Below are positions 1 to 10,894 of a stretch of DNA of 64,000 nt, one piece after another. Within the stretch, counting starts at the first letter, position 1, and each line of letters starts with the position of its first letter. A program made the position numbers and the translations under genes. The stretch spans positions 1,674,001-1,738,000 of the forward strand of contig JADLSH010000061.1 of the NCBI GenBank assembly GCA_016169945.1, written 5' to 3'. Origin of the DNA: Trachythela sp. YZ-2020 (Eukaryota > Cnidaria > Anthozoa > Malacalcyonacea > Clavulariidae). The notes beneath the pieces are model-generated. The model searched no databases. It was given only the letters and a program-made list of their open reading frames with translations, and was not told the DNA's origin.

Positions 1-261
1 ATCAATGCTGATCATGTATTTTTACCGATTGATCATAACTTTTATAGCCATATTTTGCGACTTAAAATTGATATTAAAAGCTGCCCTAGAATGGTGTAAA
101 CAATGGTAGTCGTTTATTATAGTCTTCATATCGTTGCGTTTGGATTGTAGAATGTTACTAACCTACTAATATTCTCTCTATATGGTTTAGCTATTGAAGT
201 TAGTTGTTGCGTCACTATACAATCGTACTTAGTCCAAAGTGTCTGGCGCTAAATGCTAGGT

Positions 262-585
262 TTACAATTTCTGACACTCTGTTTTTAATGTCTTGGCTAC
301 TATAGCGCAGTCGTCGAGTATCATAAGAATATTAAACCGTTTAAAAGTCTCAGCCGCTACACACAGAAGCTTCTCCACTACCTCTTGCTCACATTGGATT
401 GGTATAAAGTCAGAGTCTTTGATATACTTCCACTCTTGACAGGTAGTATTACAAACATAAGTGGGGCATATGAGTATAATGTGTTCGAAGTGGTTCATAT
501 AGTCTTTCTCTAACATATCTAGTAGATATCTAGTCTTACCGCAGCCAGTCATCCCAACTATCAACATATTAAATGGCGTCTCCAT
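262..585 (-). pseudogene. Polinton/adintovirus packaging ATPase, C-terminally truncated
   Basis: This 107-residue frame begins with a short N-terminal stretch followed at once by a Walker A loop (GMTGCGKT, residues about 11-18). A hydrophobic Walker B segment ending in Asp-Asp lies near residues 88-92 (ILMILDDC). This layout is that of the FtsK/HerA-type (A32-like) genome-packaging ATPases of Polintons and adintoviruses, which pump DNA into the capsid. Those proteins usually exceed 200 residues, so the C-terminal half with the sensor and arginine-finger region is missing. It lies downstream of a broken capsid gene on the same strand, as expected for this element class. The family call is from motif pattern; the truncation is seen directly. 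Confidence 0.75.
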
Positions 586-699
586 ATTATATACTCGTTG
601 TTTAGCATTGGATACTTTGTAAGTTTCGGTTGACGAAGTTTACAAGACCATCTGAGACGACGAAGATGTGACAGACAACGTCAGCAGTTGTAAATGAAT

Positions 700-1020
700 A
701 CTGGGTTTGGTGGATAATCCAAGTGGGTAGATATATACACAATTTTAAGACCTATCTAGGAACGATTGCGAAAAATGCAACACTAGGTCCTCTGGCAGGA
801 ATAGAACCCACGGCCCTGCGATTCCGGAGCAGCGCTCTAACCACTGAACTGAGCTACGGAGGCCAGTTGCTGAGCTGTAACCGTAAGTTCTGTATATATA
901 GGTTAGAGGTTAATTCCTGCCAGAGGACCTAGTGTTGCATTTTTCTCAATCGTTCCTGGATAGGTCTTAAAATTGTGTATATATCTACCCACTTGGATTA
1001 TCCACCAAACCCAGTATTCT
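700..1020. repeat. Head-to-head pair of tRNA-derived SINE copies
   Basis: Two arms of about 100 bp (700-805 and 917-1017) are near-perfect reverse complements. The left copy is on the minus strand and has a tRNA-like body at about 797-866: a D-arm/A-box (TAGCTCAGTTCAGTGGTTAG), a 17-nt anticodon arm and a B-box-like T arm. It is followed by a tRNA-unrelated tail ending in ATCCACCAAACCC. The right arm holds only the tail and the last bases of the tRNA-like part. The anticodon loop lacks U33, so a functional tRNA is unlikely. Other copies of the family lie at 9316-9375 (tail only) and about 53940-54140. It is inserted between the capsid and ATPase remnants. Confidence 0.75.
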
Positions 1021-1182
1021 AGTTCAACCAACTGAAGTGCAAAAAAGTCTTGTCAGCAGTTGTAGCTGTTTTCTTTATCTCCAGTATAATTCCACTCTGG
1101 GTATTTATAATCTACTTACCATGCGCTGCTGTGTCATCTTGATTACTTCTCAAGTCTAGTACTAGTCATGTATAGTCATGTA

Positions 1183-2162
1183 CTAGTTAGGAATAGTCAT
1201 GTAGTGATCTTTCTCATACTCTGTAGCACTAAAAAGCCTGTTTGTCTCCTCGGAGAATCTACCCCTGGGTATGCCTTCACTATAGACAGAGTTTGGAACG
1301 CCTTCAATTGTTACTGTTACGCTAGTGATGTTAGGGTATAGGAATTCCTTAGACTCTGCTCTCCCTTGTTTCGTGAATGAAAACACGACAGCTTTCATGC
1401 TTTTTCTGGGTAGATTGATATTCTCATTTACCAGAGTGGTTCCTTTATCCCAGACTACTTTCTTCAGGCTTCGGTGGCGCAGTCGTCAGAGCAAGCGCCT
1501 TTCACCTCTGAGTTGTGGGTTCGATTCTCGCTGGGGACTCTACTCATGTCAGGGTTAGACTCCTTAGGAAAGTCGTTAATCTCGCTGGTTTCATGTGAAA
1601 AAAAGTAAGTAGGCTGTATGCTTTTATAGGTAGGCGAAATACTTGATGTAATCGGTCACTGAAAAGCCCCGACGGGGAGTGAGCTGAATAATATATGTAA
1701 TATGTAATGAGTGTAACATGTTCGTAGGTGAGGCTTCTACCATTATTATACATAGTGACCAGTTTATCAGCGATATCCTGGTTCTCTATTGTCTCATACT
1801 CTTGTTCAATATTCTCTAGAGTTTATAGTCTTCTACAGACTCACCACTTTGAGCTACCACAATTTCGCTAGCCTTTGTTAGAGTTATTATATATCTGAAG
1901 CTGTTATTCGTTTGGAATGGGGCATACAGTCCGTTGTCTTGAATTATCCTATCCAGACTCATCTTAATTTTACTTCCATAGATAGATAGATGGAGAATGT
2001 AAGTGCGTCAGCGACTTTGGCGTCATTACAAGAAGTAGCATCTGGGTCATCCTTAGAGATGAGCTTTCGTAGGGTTTTCATTTGCAAGTCCATACTCAAT
2101 CCATTGATAACTGCCATCTCCATACGACGGAAGCCGGGTTGTAGTTGTGATTCGGTGGTATT
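1183..2162 (-). pseudogene. Polinton/adintovirus major capsid protein, interrupted
   Basis: Several minus-strand blocks in different frames follow each other in the order expected for the double-jelly-roll major capsid protein of Polintons/adintoviruses. The N-terminal block (2162 to about 1960) has the segment MKTLRKLISKDDPDA. A frameshift near 1965 leads to the next block, and stops or frameshifts around 1815 precede a block ending near 1720. A tRNA-like SINE (about 1468-1700) then splits the gene. The last block, ending at 1183, contains VTIEGVPNSVYSEGIP. DNA just beyond the end carries short direct repeats of TAGTCATGTA (about 1155-1203), and the C-terminus is absent. Family assignment is from remembered sequence character, without a database search. 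The gene cannot encode a capsid protein. Confidence 0.65.
1468..1700 (+). repeat. tRNA-derived SINE inserted in the capsid pseudogene
   Basis: An A-box-like stretch (GTGGCGCAGTCGTCAGAGC) is followed about 30 bp later by a B box (GGTTCGATTCTCG), the internal RNA polymerase III promoter of a tRNA-derived SINE. The 3' part contains a small hairpin CCCCGACGGGG (1667-1677) and ends in an AT-rich TAATATATGTAATATG run. Capsid-like coding resumes on both sides, so the insertion is directly visible. No clear target duplication was found, so the borders are approximate. Confidence 0.65.
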
Positions 2163-2489
2163 CATTGTAATATATAATAGTCTCTGTTTTATACTGGTCA
2201 TATAGGAACCATGCGAATGCTATTGCTAGAATCCAGAGATTTCTAGCCAACCAAGCTAAATCTTTCGCACCCCAGGATATGACTTGTGACAAAATGCTTA
2301 GTAAAGGTGCTAATAATGAACCTAGCTTCTGACTTAGTTTATATACAGCTTTGGCAAACTTACTGGTGGCCAGCGCTCCCTGGGCGATAGCTTTTCTAGC
2401 ATTTCTGAACAACGACGTCGAACATGACTACACTGCTGACAAAGTCTGACTGCATGATCATTCGAATATGAACACTGGGGACATGCCAT
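2053..2489 (-). pseudogene. Polinton-type zinc-ribbon/membrane protein, frameshifted
   Basis: The minus strand starts with an ATG at 2489 and a four-cysteine knuckle (CPQC, ten residues, CQQC). After one frameshift near 2410 comes an amphipathic, Ala/Lys-rich stretch, then a strongly hydrophobic segment (LWILAIAFAWFLY) that should span a membrane, and a polar tail of about 45 residues. A small amphipathic or membrane-active protein encoded just upstream of the major capsid gene is common in Polintons and adintoviruses (compared with adenovirus pVI/pX). The 3' end overlaps the start of the capsid frame. The role is inferred from position and composition only. Confidence 0.45.
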
Positions 2490-2819
2490 ATACGCGGAAC
2501 CACGCAAAGGGGCTAGTATAAAGGAAACTAATATAAACCAAACAATATAAATTGATCTACATTTCATCACTAATAGAAATAATACAACACGCTTGAATCT
2601 CGACAAATACATACTAAACGTAACGAAGTAACCAGTCCAAATCATGTGCTAACTATACGCAACTCGAAAAGACCACAAATCCCAAGGTATTTGTCCATAT
2701 TCAACCAGTCCCGCTTGACTCGGACGACGAAGGATATCACTCTCTCCCTTTTGGGCCAATACTGACACTGTCAGCCCACACGATCGGCAACCAGTACTGT
2801 CGAGGATATCGGTCTGGGA

Positions 2820-3350
2820 CCACAATTGTGCATCTTGCCTTCGAGACAGAATGTGTTCACACCGTCTATCACGAACTTCTTCAACCACACGATCGCGAAT
2901 GGAACGATCATGTGGACGCAATCACTTCTAAATCAGCGAAACGCCTGTATTTACTGAGGCAACCTAAACGTGCTAGTGTGGCCACGGTAGATCTGGTAAA
3001 CTTTTACTGTAGCTGTATAACGTCTGTCTTAGAATATGCATGTCAATTGTTCCATAGTACTTTGCCACGTTATCTTTCAAAGGACATTGAACGTATACAA
3101 AAGCGAGCAATGCGTACAATATAGCCAGACATGTCGTGCAATGATGCTATTAAAAATGCTGGTCTCCATACTTTTGAAAATAGACGAGAAGCTACGAGAG
3201 TTCCTATCCTGTAAACTTTTTAATGAGATTGTGTCAGACGAGGACCACAAGCGTGCAGAACTTCTGCCACCGAGACTAGCGAACAACAAACAATTACGAA
3301 AGGAAATAACTTTTGAAGTCGCACCGGCATGGAAATTCCTTCAATAAGCA
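2820..3350 (+). pseudogene. LINE reverse transcriptase, 3' fragment
   Basis: The frame from about 2880 reads through a block starting WNDHVDAITSKSAKRLYLLR and continuing to an EYACQ motif and RIQKRAM near 3115. This is the C-terminal part of CR1/L2/jockey-type LINE reverse transcriptases, downstream of the catalytic domain. A stop occurs at 3121 and the following homologous residues continue in other frames to about 3345. The catalytic YxDD region is absent, so this is a 5'-truncated, dead copy. It is the same broad family as the LINE at 40440-41606, which has the equivalent block. Confidence 0.75.
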
Positions 3351-3599
3351 TTATGCGAAAAAAACATTATAAGTAAATTATTTTTAAATAATATCAACAT
3401 AATTTTAACTTTCTTAAACAGTATAGACTTATATAATATGATATAATCTTGTAAAATAGAAAATGTAGTATAGTATTTTTGTATTTATTATTTTATATAT
3501 TTAAACTGCGCTAAAACTATAAATACTCTAAAGCGCATTTTACAATATTTATTAAGAACTATCACTCGAAAGCCTTTTTAAACAAACAGCTTCTTAAAG

Positions 3600-3960
3600 G
3601 TCTTTAACAGCTTCTCTTATATCTAAAGGTAGGCTGTTCCAAACAACAGGTCCAGCTTTGAAAAATTCCCGATGTCCAAATGTCTTACAAGTTGTTCTTG
3701 GGACAGCAAGAGCTTCTGCTCGTTGGATCTTAAACAATAAGGACCTACGTCCTTTAACCGAAGAAAGTTTCCCAGATATACTGGTGCCTGACCGTGAAGT
3801 ACTTTAAAAACTATAAGAGAAATTTTGAAAACCACACGATATGGAAATGGTAACCAATGAAGCTTACATAAAAAGGTGTGATGTGTTCAAACTTAGGAAC
3901 CGAAAACAAACTACTCTAGCCGCAGCGTTCAAAATACGCTGTAATCGATTAAGCTGGTAC
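3600..3960 (-). pseudogene. LINE 3' end, minus strand
   Basis: The minus-strand frame 3623-3835 contains FKVLHGQAPVYLGNFLRLKD and then a Leu/Ser/Gln-rich stretch followed by a GTAYL-like end. This is the familiar C-terminus of a second LINE lineage, where a 'HGQAPxY' block precedes 'FGDRxFSxAxPxxWNSLP'. It has no catalytic motifs. The copy lies tail-to-tail with the plus-strand LINE fragment ending at 3350. The AT-rich stretch between them (3350-3600) shows nothing else I recognise. Confidence 0.65.
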
Positions 3961-4076
3961 TGAGGTATACCTAGGTTATATATAGTAGAATATTTAATAT
4001 AAAAATATATATAATATAGTACATAAGATTTGCTAAATATAATGCCTCCAAAGTATATTTACTGCAACATACATGC

Positions 4077-4300
4077 AGCAAGTGCAGCACTTTTTTGTTC
4101 CTGCAGTCCAGTTCAAACAAACACAAACCCAAGCATGACAATTGCAACTCCAACAGCGGCAGTGTGCAAGAAAAATTCATATCTTCCATATTTTCCGAGA
4201 TCATATGGATCGAATTGCGTTTCCAATTCGTCGTCGTGTTCTTTTTCAGAAAATTACCCACAATACTGGTCCCTGCTGAAAGTGCAATTTGTAAACAAAG
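4077..4300 (-). pseudogene. Decayed copy of a membrane-protein exon
   Basis: On the minus strand this segment aligns with 13702-13925: both read a Leu/Ser-Ala-Gly-Thr start, an acidic linker, FDPYDLGKYGRYEFF-like residues, a hydrophobic segment and a Cys-rich end. Here the frame is broken by a one-base shift near the acidic linker and a stop before the final TGL. The splice acceptor and donor seen in the other copy are also lost. It is therefore a dead paralogue of that exon. The parent protein is not recognised; a multi-span membrane protein is a guess from the hydrophobic segment. Confidence 0.5.
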
Positions 4301-5044
4301 TCGAGGTTAGTTTAAATACACATACAGAACACGGTTATTTAACGTCGTATAGTCGCAGGTGTTCTGAAACACACAATTATTTATCTTGCAATTTGAACTA
4401 TCTTTAGCATAATTGAAACATTCTTCAGAGTCATGTTGACCAAATCGTAAGGTAGGAGAGACAGTTTTTAAATCAACTCCGACTACAAATCAAAATGGTG
4501 GTTGGAATCTTTCGATGTGCTTCTCAGGAAACAATTAAATTGATCATCTCAATCACTACACCAGCAACTCAGGAAACAAAGAAAGTTTAAAACTTATAAA
4601 AACACTAAAGTCTTTCATTCTAAGCCAAAAAACATCCGTTTTGCAATTGAGTAAAGACTAAAGTTCTTTTTATTATATCAGTATAATTATTAATATTTAA
4701 ATTTAGAACTTAAGTCAGTTAGATTACATGAGCCAAACGGGCATCTAGTTGCTTGGGACTATATAATATAACACATGCATCGACACATTGGAGTATTTCC
4801 TCTGATGACTTCGGGCTTACCATGCAAGTTTCGTATCGAAAGCTCTGTGTCTATGTAATGGACAACAGCGGCCATGGTGCTTTTACAAAAAAAACACAAT
4901 TACATTTATTACCTGCACGCAAACCCACAAGCTATAATTATTTATAGTGTACAAGTATCGTCATTACCAGTTGAACATTGAAGGGTTTAACTTTAGAGAA
5001 TTGCAATTTCGAGCGAAAATAATATACCTATTTTAGATCTAGCC
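4301..5044. other. AT-rich stretch without recognised gene
   Basis: I see no convincing coding pattern, splice-site pair or structured repeat here. Short open frames are present but show no family signature. Confidence 0.4.
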
Positions 5045-5054
5045 AGGAGCAGTT

Positions 5055-5385
5055 TAGCCTGCGCCGCAGACGAATCTTATATCCGTCTGCGAATTAGTGA
5101 TAACATTCTTGTCCTGACTCCCGTCGCGTACCCGAGTACTAGATCCTGATTGGCTCGCTGTTAAGTCCAAACTTAGATCAACTCTGATTGGATATTATCC
5201 ATATTCAATCAGATTTGCGTGAACGTTTGAATATGGATAATATCCAATCAGAGTTGATCTAAGTTTGAACTTAACAGCGAGCCAATCAGGTTCTAGTACT
5301 CAAATTCGGGTACGAGACGGGAGTCAGGACAAGAATGTTATCACTAATTCGCAGACGGATATAATATACGTCTGCGGCGCAGGCT
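5055..5385. mobile_element. 331-bp near-perfect palindromic MITE with 10-bp target duplication
   Basis: The element begins TAGCCTGCGCCGCAGACG and ends with its exact reverse complement. The two arms (5055-5212 and 5228-5385) stay nearly identical to a short loop around 5213-5228. It is flanked by the direct repeat AGGAGCAGTT (5045-5054 and 5386-5395), a 10-bp target-site duplication. Inside each arm the GCAGACG motif is repeated in inverted form, making a smaller nested hairpin. A 9-11 bp duplication fits Mutator-like elements; other superfamilies are not excluded. There is no coding capacity, so it depends on a transposase elsewhere. Confidence 0.85.
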
Positions 5386-5395
5386 AGGAGCAGTT

Positions 5396-6365
5396 GTGAA
5401 AAAGGCAACTATACTTATAGCACTTCTATGAACCTAAAATAGAATATTTCAGGTAATTTAGGGAGCAGTCATTATTAATGGCGTGGTGTGGGCGGAAGAT
5501 ATTTGGAGGGGCCATGAAAAATTTATGTACTGCTAAGGGGGGGCTGGCAAAAAATCCAGACAAAGTGGGGTGGGATACCAAAAATATAAAGTATAATCAT
5601 TTAAAAAATCAACAATTCACTGGCAATATCAAACAGAAATGATATTAAGAAGACAGTTTGTGGTATTTAAAACACGACTAGTATGTGATGTGTTGTAAAT
5701 GCCTATATAGTCACGACTACAAAAGACTAACTGTTATAACTATAAGCATTGTAATCTGTTGTTCATAGAACAGTCAAGGCTAGCTTCCCAACAATAGTCA
5801 TTATTAAACTTACAAAAACTTACAACGCTATTATTCTCTAGGACTACGTCTATACGGATTATTCAATGTTCGGGGTATTTTATCTTTAAATGTTAAATTG
5901 TAGCTTCTGAGCAACTGAGTAAGTTTTCAATCTTCCTCCGGGTAGGATTCTGGGTTTTCCCAACCTTCCTCAAAATGACTGGAAATTTTCGCCTGGGTAG
6001 GTTGGCAGTAGCCATTGCTCTAATGCTAGTCAGGCAGAGTGCTGACAGTTGCCAGTAACACTAGCCTGACTGGTCTAGTACTTACTGTTTTGCAATGTTT
6101 TATTCAGTGTTTCACTTTCAACCTTTCTCAATGCCAGTAAACCTTCCACACGGGCGGTACCAGCATACCCGCAGCGTTTTTGTAACCCTGGTTAGCACGT
6201 TTTTATAGCACCATGGTCCAGTATGCAATTCCGCTGTAAAAGGCCTACCAAAACTTTACTTCAAGTTCAAACAATGATAGAGATAGAGTACTTGTCAGTA
6301 TAATCTGCAGACCAAGTATCAAATGCAGAATAAGTATAAATTGCACTATGGAATAAGATGTAACC
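5396..6365. other. Non-coding stretch
   Basis: No gene is recognised. There is a G-rich run near 5535-5575 and an imperfect inverted repeat of GCTAGTCAGGC / GCCTGACTGG-type sequence near 6025-6080. Confidence 0.4.
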
Positions 6366-6370
6366 ATGTG

Positions 6371-6605
6371 TCGGTTGTTCAAAAGCCGGTTAGCCTAACC
6401 CTAGGTTAACGAAAATCTTCAAATCAAACTTCCCAACTGCTTGTTTATAAAGTTGAATATGCTTTTCCAGAAATCTTTTCTGGATCAATAGAAGTTTTAT
6501 TTTCTAAAGTTTTGAAACGAACGGCCATGCAGAAATATATAACCCAAAACAGCGGGTTAAAATTTAACCCAGGGTTAGCGCTAATCGAGCTTTGAACAAC
6601 CGGCC
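6371..6605. mobile_element. MITE with GGTTGTTCAAA-type inverted ends
   Basis: The left end (CGGTTGTTCAAAAGC, from 6372) is mirrored by GCTTTGAACAACCGGCC ending at 6605. Subterminal AACCCTAGGTTAA-like sequence is also mirrored. ATGTG occurs on both flanks (6366-6370 and 6607-6611) and may be the target duplication. The interior is AT-rich and non-coding. The similar terminal GTTGTTTGAAA of the element at 30105-30330 suggests a related superfamily. Confidence 0.6.
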
Positions 6606-6611
6606 AATGTG

Positions 6612-7319
6612 GCATATCGTTAACCCTGCCATATCGTAAAATCGTCCATTCTTGCAGATGGTGAACACAAAGGTTAATTTTATACCAAATCTGAAATTTT
6701 ATTCTTCATTTTACACCTATTATACTTGGTCTGCAATTTGCATTTATACTGATCGCATACACACGACTGTTCCCGCTTGCATCATGACGGTTGTATTTTG
6801 AAAGTTACAAATATAATCACAACTTCAAATAATATCAAAACAAATAATAGCAAACTATAGAATTTAAATAACAAACTCAAATTACAGTAACTGAAGAAAG
6901 AACTTCAAACAATTGCCTGAATGAAAAGGGAAGCCAACGTTGAAATATGGCGGAAATAACGGTTTCACAGTAATTGAAGCTATTAAACATAAAATATCTT
7001 GTTTTCTAATATTCACTTTTTAGCTTCAGTCCGATACCCTAAATAGTTACTCCAGCTTTTTATTGAGTACACGGATTGGTCGCCAAGACTTGCTCCAAGT
7101 TATTCCGTTTTATATGCTGTTCAGAAATTCTCTGCTCGGTTTTCAACAGATCGAAGATCAGTATTAGGAATTCAATTGTGTTACTTCCGGGATATTTATA
7201 GGAAATACATCTCACCGAATGTGAATGACGAATTATTTCAGTTAATGATGCCCTCGTATTTTTAAAATATCATTATTGTGGATTCGAAATCGGCCCGACA
7301 AATCACGTGTGTAAAACGT
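6612..7319. other. Non-coding stretch
   Basis: AT-rich DNA with no coding exon or strong repeat recognised. Confidence 0.4.
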
Positions 7320-7783
7320 ACACGCGTAAAAATCATCAAGTTGATGCAACATTGTCATCAACTTGTTCAATATTGTTCCCGTCAAGGTTGAACAATGTTG
7401 TGCTGCACCCCCCGGACAAGTTGTCAACAATGTTGTTCATGCCTGTCGAAACAATATTGTTTACGGTTGTTACAAGGTTTGAACAATGTTGTTGGGACAG
7501 CACAAATCAACATGATATCATCGATGTTTTTTATTGTTTCAACAATGCGAAAACAGCCTTGTTGACACGTTTGTTCAATGCTGTTTTAACAGTATCCAGC
7601 AAGATGCACAATGTTGTTGGAACAACACAAATTAACATGATATCATTCATGTTTTTTATTGTCAACAACTGTGAAAAGCATTGTTTTAACAATGCCAAAA
7701 CAGCCATGATGACAAGTATATTCAGCTTGTTAGAACAGGTCAGTTCTGGTCTGATTTCAGGGCCATCAGGGGGGGGAGGAGAT

Positions 7784-8012
7784 TACAGATAAACTACGTC
7801 AGGCGTTCCTCCTTTCAGTTGCTAATTCATTTGCAATTTTCCTAATTACCTTTTCAATTTGCAAAAAATTCATTACAAATCCCATGTTCCAGGAACACTG
7901 CAAATTTCCTCAAGGGATTTGCAACAAACTTTTTGAAAATTGCAAAGGTAATTAGGAAAATTGCAATTGAATTAGGAACTGAACAGAGGAACGCTTGATG
8001 TAGTTTACCTGT
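7784..8012. mobile_element. Palindromic MITE with TAAACTAC-type inverted ends
   Basis: The left arm (AAACTACGTCAGGCGTTCCTC, about 7793) is mirrored by GAGGAACGCTTGATGTAGTTT near 7990-8010. The inner sequences CTAATTCATTTGCAATTTTCC / GGAAAATTGCAATTGAATTAG and AATTACC / GGTAATT are mirrored too. The whole 230 bp can fold on itself. It is non-coding and no clear target duplication was found. Confidence 0.65.
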
Positions 8013-8384
8013 AATTGTAGCTTTCCAAAGTGCTGAAAAGCCAGAAAAATATGGCTGCAAGTTGCCAACCCGGCCTGAAAAGAATCCAAATAAAATAGAG
8101 GTAAAAGCACAGTTCACAATCATTTCATTTTTGCAATATAAATAATTAATGTTTGACATGTTATAAAATTTGTATCAGTCACACGTACAAATGATCGATT
8201 ATTTGATATATATTAACAAAAACTAAGTACTCTATTGTTTAATTATTAAATGGCTGAAAACATATATTTAACATATTTATTTAACTCCAAGGGTACATTC
8301 TATATTATGTTCTTTAACAAAGAATTAACAATCATTGCACAATTAAGAGCTTCTTGGAGGAGGAACTATATATATTACACATTA

Positions 8385-8458
8385 TATGGAGGGTGGGGGG
8401 AGGGGGCAACAAGGGGGGTGGGGGGAGGTTCAACATGGGGGCTGGGGGGGCTTTGGTC
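8385..8458 (+). repeat. G-rich tract with quadruplex potential
   Basis: Runs of five to seven G separated by one to ten bases occur across this interval, enough for one or more G-quadruplexes on the plus strand. The open frame through it is Gly/Trp/Arg-rich low complexity and is not regarded as a gene. Confidence 0.6.
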
Positions 8459-8639
8459 CCTCCAGTACATTAGTTAAAAAAGCCCTGCTATTACTTCAAT
8501 AGTTCAATGAGATAATCATGCAACTACAACCTGAAATCAACATGTTTCATGATAACAAAACGTTTAGCCGGCATTTTAAAACTATTTTTAATAATAATAG
8601 TTACTGTTGTCTATTCTATGTCAAATTCAAGCTTATTTT

Positions 8640-8731
8640 TCAGGTTAAATAATTATTTGAATTGAAGTACTGCATGACCTAACCAGACCCTTGGAATTCC
8701 AGTCAATTCAAATGATTATTCAACCTGAAAT
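8640..8731. repeat. 25-bp inverted repeat pair
   Basis: CAGGTTAAATAATTATTTGAATTG is mirrored by CAATTCAAATGATTATTCAACCTG about 40 bp later, giving a strong hairpin. It may be a very short MITE or a solo pair of transposon ends. There is no coding potential. Confidence 0.5.
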
Positions 8732-9315
8732 GAAGGGATGAAACTTATACACAGTAAACAACACCAATAGCAAATATCTCACTAAATGGTGTTATTGGCT
8801 GAAGAAGAATAAATTAAAATTAACTGGCCAGCCCTGTATTTCAATCACTTATGAGTTTCAATCTTCTGTCTGCATCCTTTGAAAGTACAATATTTTAACC
8901 CCACGTTTAATTAAAGTTAACATTTTCTTTCCCATTTTGAGAACATCCAGTTTCAATCCACCTGAAGAATAACTAGTTTCTTTGTTTGATAATGATTCAT
9001 GATATTTCTGTAAATCTGCCAATGTGTCACTCCATCACTCCAGATAGGATGTTTAGCAACTCACAACTCCTATAAATTAGGATTATATACAATAGTCATT
9101 CATCCACAAAATGGTCTTTTGCAATGTTTATGGTGGGCCCCTGAGCCCCAATGACATCTTTTTAAGATGTCGTATGTGCCAGGTTGGCTGCCTTTACCAG
9201 TGGTTTGTAGGCCATACAAGGGAAATACATGCTGAAATTCATAGACTATATGGGACATCTCATAATCTAGGATCAGATTTGTTTTTCATTCATTTTAAGC
9301 AGTGGCAAAGGTAGC

Positions 9316-9375
9316 CAGGTCTTAAAATTGTGTATATATCTACTCACTTGGATTATCCACCAAACCCAGTACATT
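9316..9375 (+). repeat. SINE tail fragment (same family as 700-1020)
   Basis: About 55 bp reading AGGTCTTAAAATTG ... ATCCACCAAACCCAGTA match the tail arm at 960-1018 almost base for base. The tRNA-like head is absent, so this is a truncated copy. Confidence 0.7.
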
Positions 9376-10894
9376 AAGTGATGGCTGCGTCATGCTATGC
9401 AAATCTATAATTGTTTAAACTGCTCAAACCTTTATGATCTATTGTTGTAATTCAGACTAAGTGCATGGTTATGACCATAGCATGACTTAGTTGCCTGTGC
9501 TATAAAGCCTCTCCACTGAGGGGAAAGCCAAAATTACTTACCGAAAGATCACCACAATAATTTGTCTGATATATTCATAGATCATATTTTCATACTCAAC
9601 ACTACAGAGAGATAAAAATAAAACTAATTACATTTGGGCATAAAGATAGTAGCCCCTCCATCCCCATCCATGACAAGTCAACCTGTTTAGCACAGGGACG
9701 ATTATACTAACTACAGCTAACTGCACACATATATGCACTCTATGATCTTACCTGCCTATAGTTCACCTATCGCATAAAAGGAAAATCCCGATATATTCTG
9801 ATGTAGATTGAGTACTTGGTTAACTGTTAATATTGTACTAGGACTCAATCTCTACATTGAAGTGGGGTTGTCTTGGCAGACAACTGAGACAAGGTACTGA
9901 CACCAGTCAGGGATCAAAGTGACAGACAGCAGATGACAATTGGGAGGTCAGGGCAGCAGGGAATGTTTAATAGAGCAACTGAGAAGAAATTTTGTTTGCC
10001 CATATGATAGTTTGGCCATACTTTAAATTTGAAAGTAGGATAATTAACTAGGTTAATTCCCAGTTAACGCATGAAAGATATCTGTTCAGAGTTATCTCTG
10101 ACAGAAACATTACTGTCAGTGGGCCACTCAGAAGAAACATTTGAACAAAAATTTGCAAAGTGCATTGTTACAGCTATTTCAGAGTGCTCGTGGTTTCATA
10201 CTGAAATTTTTTAAATGCAATGCCTTGAAGTAATAAAATTGTACTATACGTCCGAACATGTGTTTTCGTGTCATAAGACAAGACATAAAACAAAAAGCAG
10301 TATTGTTTTAACTAACTTTACTTCAAAATAAGACATTTACCAACCTATTTTCTTCAGTATTTTCCTCTTCAATCTTCAAAAATAACCAAACTTAAAGTAA
10401 ACGACATTTTGCTGTTAATAAAAGTCCGTTTTTTCTTGCTTTCGCCACAGTTTCGCTGTAATCGTCCGCTCTGTATCGCAACGCTTAGCAACAACCAATA
10501 AAATCAGGTTTCGTCCATTTCAAAATTTCAAATTACTGTCTAATATTAACAGCATTGTTGAATAGTTGTTTGAACAACTAAAAACAAGTTGTTTATCCAT
10601 CAATATTGTTCTCACATGTCATAACAATATTGTTGTGGCATGATGTTTCAACAGAGCTGAACAACATTGTTCTGACAACCTTTAGCAAGCTTGTTACATC
10701 AAGTATTGTCGAACCCTTGTTCCAACAACATTGTTCAACTATTGTTCATTCATCAACAACGAACAATGTTGATGAAACAATATTGAACAACGTTGTCATT
10801 TCAACAATGTTGTTCAACCTTGATAACAGTATTGTTCAAGCGTTGTTCAGCGAACAATATTGCATCAACCTCATCAATTTTTACGCGTGTAGCT

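Larger units (their letters stand above)
7320..10890. mobile_element. DNA transposon (family T) with motif-array terminal inverted repeats
   Basis: The left end starts ACACGCGTAAAAAT at 7320 and the right end is its reverse complement ending at 10890. Behind each end lies 330-420 bp crowded with degenerate TTGTTnAACAA-type units in both orientations (7335-7740 and 10556-10875). The right subterminal part (10320-10555) is also homologous to 19870-20100, where a second family member sits inside a LINE. No target duplication is visible, so these two ends may have been rearranged. No transposase was recognised in the 2.8-kb interior, which contains a separate MITE at about 7784-8012. The open frame across 7307-7792 is just this motif array read as protein. 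Confidence 0.5.

Noticed and set aside
797..866. Functional tRNA gene on the minus strand
   Set aside because: The cloverleaf-like segment lacks U33 in the anticodon loop, has imperfect acceptor pairing and is part of a dispersed SINE family.
7307..7792. 161-codon open frame
   Set aside because: It is the TTGTTnACAA motif array and adjacent DNA read as protein; the opposite end shows the same array without an equivalent frame.
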